Of a stretch of DNA of 18,420 bases, positions 8,701 through 13,324 are shown piece after piece. Position numbers and translations under genes: made by a program. The stretch covers positions 1-18,420 of the forward strand of contig JAGBSR010000240.1 of the NCBI GenBank assembly GCA_017631745.1. The letters run 5' to 3'. The notes under the pieces were generated by a model. It made no database searches, was not told the origin of the DNA, and was given only the letters and a program-made list of their open reading frames with translations. The DNA is from Clostridia bacterium. GTDB lineage: Bacteria; Bacillota; Clostridia; Oscillospirales; Acutalibacteraceae. Position 1 is the first letter of the stretch, and every line of letters begins with the position of its first letter.

Positions 8701-9725
8701 CTGTAAACAGCTTCTCTTAAGGGTGTTTCCTCTGTCCAGCCGAGAGCTTTTATTTTAAGATTTGCAAGACACTCGTAGTTCTTTTCAATTGTCCAGCCTG
8801 AAAGGATATCATCTTCAAAGAGCACATCAGGATTACGGTGTGCAAAGCATTTGTAAAGGTTATCCTTGATATCGTGGAGTGTGAAGCTGTAATTTGCAGC
8901 GTTGTAGATATTACCGTTTTTACCGATAAGACCAACGAGGAAAACAGCTGTTACCGCCTGGCGGATATAGCAGCCTGTGTAATGGGTAAGGCTGTCTGAC
9001 TTTTTGAATGTGATTTTATTGTTATACGCCAAATCGTCAATGATGCTGTCGATGCCGAGCTTGGTTGTGTCTTCAACCAAGGGACCGAAGATATTGTCAA
9101 AGCGCACAACATTCATTGAGATAGTTTTCTGCGCAAATGATTTACGGCAGATTTCTTCCATTTCCATAAGTACCCTGCCGGTTGCGAAAGCCTCGTCGTG
9201 CTGAGCAACAGCCTCGAGCTCTCTTTCAGATACACATACAAGACCGTTATCAAAAGGACAAGTGAAATTGAAGATAGGAATAAACACAAAGCTGCCGCCA
9301 CAATCACGGGCAACCTTGAGCCATTTTTCAAGGTTTTCTTTCTTCATTTGTGCAAAATCAGCATCGCCGTATTCGGGAAGCTGTAAGTTCGCAATATAGA
9401 AGAAGTGTCTGTTTACAAGCTCACTGCCTGCAACAAGATAATCCTCGATATTTTTATAAACGGTAAGCTTGGGGCCTGCCTTGAACTCAGATATAACCTG
9501 GCTGAAAAGGCTCTGATTTCTGACCTCACCCTCTGCAATAATATTAATTTTGCCGCTCTTGTTGCTTTTTGCCGTAAGCATAAAAAAGCCTGCAAGATAA
9601 GCGCTAAGAGAATGCTCATCGCCTATGATATTTATTTCATCTCCCGCATATACTCCAGGGTTAACCTTAAGAGCGCTGACAGCGTTCGAAGCGCATTTTA
9701 ATTCATCGTAAAAATATTGATTCAT
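5760..9725 (-). CDS. Giant duplicated protein: (SDR-like + LicD) x 2
   Basis: A 1321-residue protein with two diverged copies, about 663 residues apart, of a two-domain unit. Domain A (about 28-355 and 691-1018) resembles the extended SDR/NAD-epimerase fold, with VVRFDNIFGP and GNIYNA in both copies. Domain B (about 356-650 and 1019-1300) is a LicD/Fukutin-type nucleotidyltransferase. Such domains transfer phosphocholine or other phospho-groups to surface glycans (family knowledge). LicD-1 is intact: GGSLLGAIRHKGFIPWDDD with D412, D414 and a third Asp, D480. LicD-2 has GAS, EDTIE (T1075, E1077) and N1143 at these places, so it is probably inactive. Both A domains lack the glycine-rich cofactor loop and the Tyr-Lys pair. 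There is no signal peptide or membrane segment, so it is cytoplasmic. I chose the ATG at 9725 (AAAGGA 9 bases upstream) over an in-frame TTG at 9734. It is a single-gene transcription unit with its own promoter and terminator. The substrate is unknown. Confidence 0.9.
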   Translation of the reverse strand: MNQYFYDELKCASNAVSALKVNPGVYAGDEINIIGDEHSLSAYLAGFFMLTAKSNKSGKINIIAEGEVRNQSLFSQVISEFKAGPKLTVYKNIEDYLVAGSELVNRHFFYIANLQLPEYGDADFAQMKKENLEKWLKVARDCGGSFVFIPIFNFTCPFDNGLVCVSERELEAVAQHDEAFATGRVLMEMEEICRKSFAQKTISMNVVRFDNIFGPLVEDTTKLGIDSIIDDLAYNNKITFKKSDSLTHYTGCYIRQAVTAVFLVGLIGKNGNIYNAANYSFTLHDIKDNLYKCFAHRNPDVLFEDDILSGWTIEKNYECLANLKIKALGWTEETPLREAVYRTALIKLNEEYKGDFYVDIYQGKLERVKRIEMDIMREIDRICRENDINYFLVGGSLLGAIRHKGFIPWDDDIDIGMLREDFEKFRRICPQLLASHLSYQSYTDEPTSHYIFDKVRLKDTYFSTKFSNRFSDIENGIFIDILVYDKTANSPMLQKFHIRSIQFFRRLINIRWVGKARRGIHYTASKLLLPIMKRVPFFTYHRFFERALRMFDFKKNSKYLLDGVGQNLEKGPFPKAWVEELIDVPYEDMVFKAPKAYDEYLRHWYGNRYMELLPLSSRNSGHALSRLDLGKYLYEHTEDYPIREVNLEGEIFEKPVYDTEDTGIDENFLDELSLIDKEIMTNNLKHGALSKCEINVICDEHTLAAYLAGYYMFRNKKGFTEGCVNVILEGPCRNKELYDQIAEEFDANALFNIYENIDAYYGASKSASKKVFYYIANLQLPEYTNIEFIRNKKRNLRKWLALSRNINDRFIFIPIFNFAKPFDGDLAAASEREIESLVLHEKNFYQGRILMELEDVLRKSFAYNKQQLSVVRFDNIFGPLVKDTSKLNIDGLISELINNNTITFNKSDSVIHYSACYIRQAVTAVHCVCMKGRKGNIYNASNYNFTMHDIKSLLYDEFVERNPKVQFVGDIKAVPNKLFYERMGNLKLRDIGWASETPMKEALNRTLYAMIDTCEDDNISQELYQGKLEKIRRLQLDIIKDVDRICKNNGIKYFLTGASLLGAVKYGGYIPWEDTIEIGFFREDYEKFKKICPGELSDRLKYQTYKKGDASHLVYDRIRLNDTGFFTATSDRFKLVDNGLFINIFVYDKTANTTIGKKLHLFTVQNLRRIINIRWQNTAIPGEYYTLSKLLLPFIRLVPFNLYHTMLNLVLKRYRKQEDHVFLIDGEGVNLIKGAFPEKWFYSLVDIDFEGLKLPAPSYYNEYLKHFYGENYMRTIPESKRQSGRKILRIDLGKYLYEETADKAAHAKDAKGELFEKALEE
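5835..9644 (-). repeat. Internal tandem duplication, about 2 kb per unit
   Basis: The two halves of the LicD-type protein align along their whole length with a steady offset of 663-664 residues (about 1.99 kb). Matching pairs include DEHSLSAYLAG/DEHTLAAYLAG, VVRFDNIFGPLV in both, YIRQAVTAV in both, PWDDDIDIG/PWEDTIEIG, INIRW in both and LGKYLYE in both. The DNA of the two halves is clearly diverged, so the duplication is old and not an assembly artefact. Confidence 0.9.
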
Positions 9726-9759
9726 TTCAAACAATCCTTTACTGATTTAATCACAGATA

Positions 9760-9788
9760 ATTATACTACTCAGGTTATTTTTTGTCAA
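9760..9788 (-). promoter_or_regulatory. Perfect consensus sigma-A promoter of the LicD-repeat gene
   Basis: On the minus strand TTGACA (9783-9788) and TATAAT (9760-9765) are exactly 17 bases apart, a full match to the sigma-A consensus. The -35 box lies inside the last codons of the GH110-like gene (Ile-Asp-Lys), so the two units overlap. The predicted start near 9753 gives a leader of about 28 bases ending in the AAAGGA ribosome site. Confidence 0.88.
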
Positions 9789-11541
9789 TAAGAGCAGTCT
9801 CAATATAGTTATCTTCGATAATGACATTTGTGCAGTTTTCCACGGAAAAAATTTCAGATTTATCCAAAGGATAATTCAAATCAAAGTATATTTTATTATT
9901 TCTGACAGTTAGGTTATCCGTATACTTTGCAATAACCGCTTTATCATTTTCCAGATAAATTTCGTTGTCTTCAATAGTGATATTTTTATGCACAACAGAA
10001 ACAGTTTTATCGCTTTTTGCTACTATCGGATCAATGAATATAGCTGGTTTCGCACCATTATGAGGAGTATTTTTGATAAGGAATGTGTTGCCTCTTATTG
10101 TCATATCTTTGATAGCGCCTGACTCATACCAATTGTTGCAGTCGTTTGACAGATAAATACTTGCCATAGTAAGTCCTGCAAAAACATTATTTTCAATGAG
10201 GACTTTCTTTTTTGTTGTGCAGAGTATGCCTCTTGTAGGTATCTTTTCAAAAACACAGTTACCTATATAAACTTCAGGCGTATAAGTCACATTTTCAGCA
10301 GCGTACGCTTTTGGGACTTTTATCTCATCGGGCAAATCTTCGGTGAATCTTACTTTCATTTCCTTGGCTGACAAACCGTCATTCAACGGGTCAACTACAC
10401 TTTCAACCGTAAACTCTTTTTCATCACCAAATGACAAGAAGTTTTCGCGATTGTAAAAAATCACCTTATCACCTTTGTGATACTGTTTGAAGGCATTCTG
10501 CTGATTGTGCACATATTCGAGAATGAGCGTCTTGTTGTCAACAGCTTTCTTGACTCTAGTGAATGTTCCGTGAATATTAATCGGGTCATCGTGAGCATTT
10601 GCAAACTGACATTCTTCAATGTGAATTTTACCCTTTGCGCCTGAAACGTGAATGTGGTCCGCATAGGATGTGCAAACTCTGTCACTGCCCGCTTTGGGTG
10701 TAAAATTACATTTTTTGAATGTTACATTCTCACACATCTGAACTAAAAACGCAAAACCGTGCATATAGTGCACATCGATATTTTCCAAGGAAATATTGCT
10801 GCTTTCATTCAAAAATGCGCCTGTAGAGAGTCTTTCAAAATTCGGGCACATTTCAAAAGACATACCCTTGAAATACAGTGATTTATCAACGGGTTTGAAG
10901 TAATTTACCCGAACTTCGTTTTCCCCTGTCTTTTTAATTTTAAGTCTGTATGCAAGAGGACTCTTTGATATTGGATAACGACTGACATTTTCAGTTGTTC
11001 TGTTATAACCGACTACACAGTGTGAGTTACTGTGACCCATAACATGCCAATATTCTTTGCCACTGAACAGGCTCTTTTCAAACCAACGAATGTTGCCTTT
11101 TTCGATTTTCCACTGCATATTTTTTGGAATAGTATAATCAACGTGGTACTTGCCAACTTCTTTTACATGCATTTCAAATGTGCCTGCCACCGGAAAATCC
11201 CAGCTGAAATTGCAAAGCTTTATGTTACTGCTCTCAAATATCCTCAGAGCAACCATTCTGCCGTGCATTATAAACTCACTACCGCCACCGTCAATTATGA
11301 GGTTTCTGATATTTTCAATATTGACAGCACTGCTTATCTGTGGTTTTTTTACTGTGTCTGTATTGGAAGCATAAACTGTTCTTTCCTCGGCAGAGTCCCA
11401 ATAAAAATGATATTGACCCTTTTCAAAGCAAATAATTTTCTCTTCATCGGTAGTTTTGCAAAGAGATAGAACCTCGATAAGTTTCGATGTTATATCACCG
11501 TAGCCACTTGTGTCTTGCATTTTAATTTTATATTCAATCAT
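9775..11541 (-). CDS. GH110-like alpha-1,3-galactosidase (right-handed beta-helix)
   Basis: A 588-residue parallel beta-helix protein with many short strand-turn repeats such as NITIEDNEIYL, NLTVRNNKIYF and NVIIEDNYIET in the C-terminal third. I assign it to the GH110 type, enzymes that remove alpha-1,3-linked galactose from linear or blood-group B structures. The basis is the stretch CTSYADHIHVSGAKG (290-304) followed by CQFANAHDDPINIHGT (311-326). It has an Asp at 295 and an Asp pair at 318-319, the spacing I recall for the GH110 catalytic aspartates. The N-terminus begins MIEYKIKMQD with no signal peptide, so it is predicted to be cytoplasmic. The start has GAGGAC 6 bases upstream. The gene begins 17 bases past the kinase gene's terminator and has no convincing promoter of its own. 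Its GC content is lower than its neighbours. Another beta-helix hydrolase or lyase family is possible. Confidence 0.72.
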   Translation of the reverse strand: MIEYKIKMQDTSGYGDITSKLIEVLSLCKTTDEEKIICFEKGQYHFYWDSAEERTVYASNTDTVKKPQISSAVNIENIRNLIIDGGGSEFIMHGRMVALRIFESSNIKLCNFSWDFPVAGTFEMHVKEVGKYHVDYTIPKNMQWKIEKGNIRWFEKSLFSGKEYWHVMGHSNSHCVVGYNRTTENVSRYPISKSPLAYRLKIKKTGENEVRVNYFKPVDKSLYFKGMSFEMCPNFERLSTGAFLNESSNISLENIDVHYMHGFAFLVQMCENVTFKKCNFTPKAGSDRVCTSYADHIHVSGAKGKIHIEECQFANAHDDPINIHGTFTRVKKAVDNKTLILEYVHNQQNAFKQYHKGDKVIFYNRENFLSFGDEKEFTVESVVDPLNDGLSAKEMKVRFTEDLPDEIKVPKAYAAENVTYTPEVYIGNCVFEKIPTRGILCTTKKKVLIENNVFAGLTMASIYLSNDCNNWYESGAIKDMTIRGNTFLIKNTPHNGAKPAIFIDPIVAKSDKTVSVVHKNITIEDNEIYLENDKAVIAKYTDNLTVRNNKIYFDLNYPLDKSEIFSVENCTNVIIEDNYIETALIDKK

Positions 11542-11558
11542 ATTGTCCTCACGAATTC

Positions 11559-11581
11559 AAAAAAGGCATCCGAAGATGCCT
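11559..11581 (-). terminator. Intrinsic terminator with UUCG loop between the kinase and GH110-like genes
   Basis: On the minus strand the perfect stem AGGCATC-TTCG-GATGCCT (11564-11581) is followed by a run of T. It starts 4 bases after the kinase stop codon. The C(UUCG)G tetraloop makes it very stable. Because the GH110-like start is only 17 bases further on, that gene must rely on readthrough or an unseen promoter upstream. Confidence 0.9.
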
Positions 11582-11585
11582 GATT

Positions 11586-12704
11586 TTATATGTATTTTTT
11601 ATAGATGTTCATTACGATTTCCTGCATCTCATCAAGATGCTTTTCGATTTCGCTGACAAGTCTGAACTGATTTCTTGCTCTGACAAGGTTATGCTCAGGA
11701 TATGAGGTTTTGAAATAGACATCACCGTCAAGATAATCTGTAAGGAAGCGTGTGCCGCATTCGAGAGTCATAAGCTTAGCCGAAAAAGCGAGATTTTCCA
11801 CCTCTGCCATAGTCAGAGCCTTGGCACAAGCAGAAAGAAAGCCCTCTGTATAGCTTTCGAAAAGCTCGAGCGATACACCCACATTGTCTAGATTTTCATC
11901 GTCTTCCTTGGTGGTATTGGCACCGTAGCGGATAGCATCACCAAAGTCGTACAAAGAAAAGCCCGGCATAATTGTATCAAGGTCAATTACACAAATGCCT
12001 TCATTTGTCTCATCGTCAAAGAGAATATTATTAAGCTTTGTATCGTTGTGGGTTACTCTCAGAGGAATAAGACCCTTTCTGTAAAGCTCAAGCAATCTGT
12101 CAGTCTCACAACGTCTTTCCATTGCAAAATCTGTTTCAGCTTTGACAGAATCGGCTCTGCCTGCAGTGTTTTTTTCAATGGCAATCTCAAGATTATCAAA
12201 GCGCACGGGTGTATTATGGAAATTCTTGATAGTCTCATTAAGAGTATGCATGGGATAATCTGTCAGATATCTCTGAAAATTGCCGAATGATCTGCCTGCA
12301 TTTTCAAACAGCACCTTGTTTTCTATTTTGTTGCAGGTGTGGGAGCTGTCTATAAAATTATATGCTCTCCAGCATTTATCCCCTTCAAAATAGAAGTATT
12401 TGCCGTTTTCAGCCTTAAGAAAGGTCAGGGTCTCACGGTTGGGATCGCCACCGTTTTCAGCAATCTTTTTTCTCAGATATGAAGTGACATTAACTATGTT
12501 TTCCATAAGCTCCTCAGGATTTTTGAACACATGGGTGTTGATACCCTGAATGAGATATTTTTTATCCTCATCGCCGTCATTAAAAACAACAAGCTGAGTA
12601 GTGTTGATATGACCGTCGGTGAAAACGCTCTGAGAAACAGCCTCGCCTTTTATATTAAAGCATCTGCAAACCTTAAGAACATCATTGTCTATATTAACAG
12701 TCAT
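11586..12704 (-). CDS. NahK-like sugar 1-kinase (APH-type phosphotransferase fold)
   Basis: A 372-residue kinase of the aminoglycoside/choline phosphotransferase fold, closest by motif to N-acetylhexosamine 1-kinase NahK (about 360 aa), which phosphorylates GlcNAc/GalNAc at C1. Visible motifs are INTHVFKNPEELMENI (55-70), the catalytic loop VTHNDTKLNNILFD (217-230, D221 as likely base) and the Mg-binding VIDLDTIMPG (239-248, D241 and D243). In the N-terminal lobe GHINTT (31-36) probably takes the place of a P-loop. The upstream AAAGGTAA overlaps the stop of the CBM9-like gene, so translation is probably coupled. It is the third gene after the GH36 promoter and is followed by a strong terminator. 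Cytoplasmic. The substrate could be GalNAc, GlcNAc or galactose: the sequence alone does not say. Confidence 0.85.
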   Translation of the reverse strand: MTVNIDNDVLKVCRCFNIKGEAVSQSVFTDGHINTTQLVVFNDGDEDKKYLIQGINTHVFKNPEELMENIVNVTSYLRKKIAENGGDPNRETLTFLKAENGKYFYFEGDKCWRAYNFIDSSHTCNKIENKVLFENAGRSFGNFQRYLTDYPMHTLNETIKNFHNTPVRFDNLEIAIEKNTAGRADSVKAETDFAMERRCETDRLLELYRKGLIPLRVTHNDTKLNNILFDDETNEGICVIDLDTIMPGFSLYDFGDAIRYGANTTKEDDENLDNVGVSLELFESYTEGFLSACAKALTMAEVENLAFSAKLMTLECGTRFLTDYLDGDVYFKTSYPEHNLVRARNQFRLVSEIEKHLDEMQEIVMNIYKKYI

Positions 12705-12714
12705 TAGTTTGCTT

Positions 12715-13323
12715 TTACCTTTCGTTTATATTTATCCTTGCAAAAAGGTCGGGATTATGAAAACCGAAATCAAGAGTAGAAAGCTCACAGAAAGAGCCGT
12801 AATGAGGGTAATTTGTCAAATCACCGCACTTGGTGAAGTTACCCTTGATAGTGCATTTATCAGCGGTAAATTTTTCACCGTAAATCTCGCTGATAAGTCG
12901 GCAGGGTACAAAAAGCTCGAGAGACCAGCCGTCAGCACTGATATCAGTTTTCACCTCGGGAGCTGTTTCGGTTATCTCTTTGATAAATTTTCTGTCGAAT
13001 CTTGTTTTGCCGAATTGGCTGAGATATGCACCCTTGCAGTTGATTTCGAAGTTGACATATTCCGATCTGTGCTCAAAGGGACAAAGGAACATTTCCATAC
13101 AGCTGTCTTCCCACACACTGTCATCTCTTACCTTACCCTCAAAGCGAAGCTCGGTCTCGTTACAGCGCATACGAAGAGCTATGCCCTCCCCTTTCAGAAA
13201 GCACATTTTGAAGTAAACATCATACTCTGCGGCAGAGTCCCAAAGAAAATATGTGAGCTTTTCTTCGGGTACACACTGCCAGTCAATTTCATTTTCAAAG
13301 GTGTAAGTATTATACTCTCTCAT
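12715..13323 (-). CDS. CBM9-like carbohydrate-binding protein (cytoplasmic)
   Basis: A 202-residue single-domain beta-sandwich protein of the carbohydrate-binding family 9-like type. Typical features are DDSVWEDSCMEMFLCP (67-82), EINCKGAY (93-100), a central DGWSLELFVP (131-140) and the closing pair NYPHYGSF (171-178) and FGFHNPDLFARI (186-197). These correspond to the family's usual YPHFG and PDFHxPEFFG endings. There is no signal peptide or second domain, so it is a stand-alone intracellular protein. Such proteins often sit beside glycosidase genes, but their role is not settled. It starts 1 base after the GH36 stop codon and ends 10 bases before the kinase gene, so it belongs to the same operon. 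The ribosome site is weak, in line with translational coupling to GH36. Confidence 0.8.
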   Translation of the reverse strand: MREYNTYTFENEIDWQCVPEEKLTYFLWDSAAEYDVYFKMCFLKGEGIALRMRCNETELRFEGKVRDDSVWEDSCMEMFLCPFEHRSEYVNFEINCKGAYLSQFGKTRFDRKFIKEITETAPEVKTDISADGWSLELFVPCRLISEIYGEKFTADKCTIKGNFTKCGDLTNYPHYGSFCELSTLDFGFHNPDLFARININER

Positions 13324-13324
13324 A

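Noticed and set aside
9726..9734. TTG start for the LicD-type protein, three codons upstream
   Set aside because: AAAGGA directly abuts this TTG but is 9 bases from the ATG at 9725, so the ATG is the plausible start.
11032..11469. A 145-codon plus-strand open frame inside the GH110-like gene
   Set aside because: It is antisense to the beta-helix protein and shows no recognisable domain. Low GC makes no difference to its looking like a shadow.
11380..13260. Shared WDSA-x-E-x-x-VY segment (and 13 shared bases) in the GH110-like and CBM9-like genes
   Set aside because: The match is short and the surrounding sequences do not align. Coincidence is the simplest reading.
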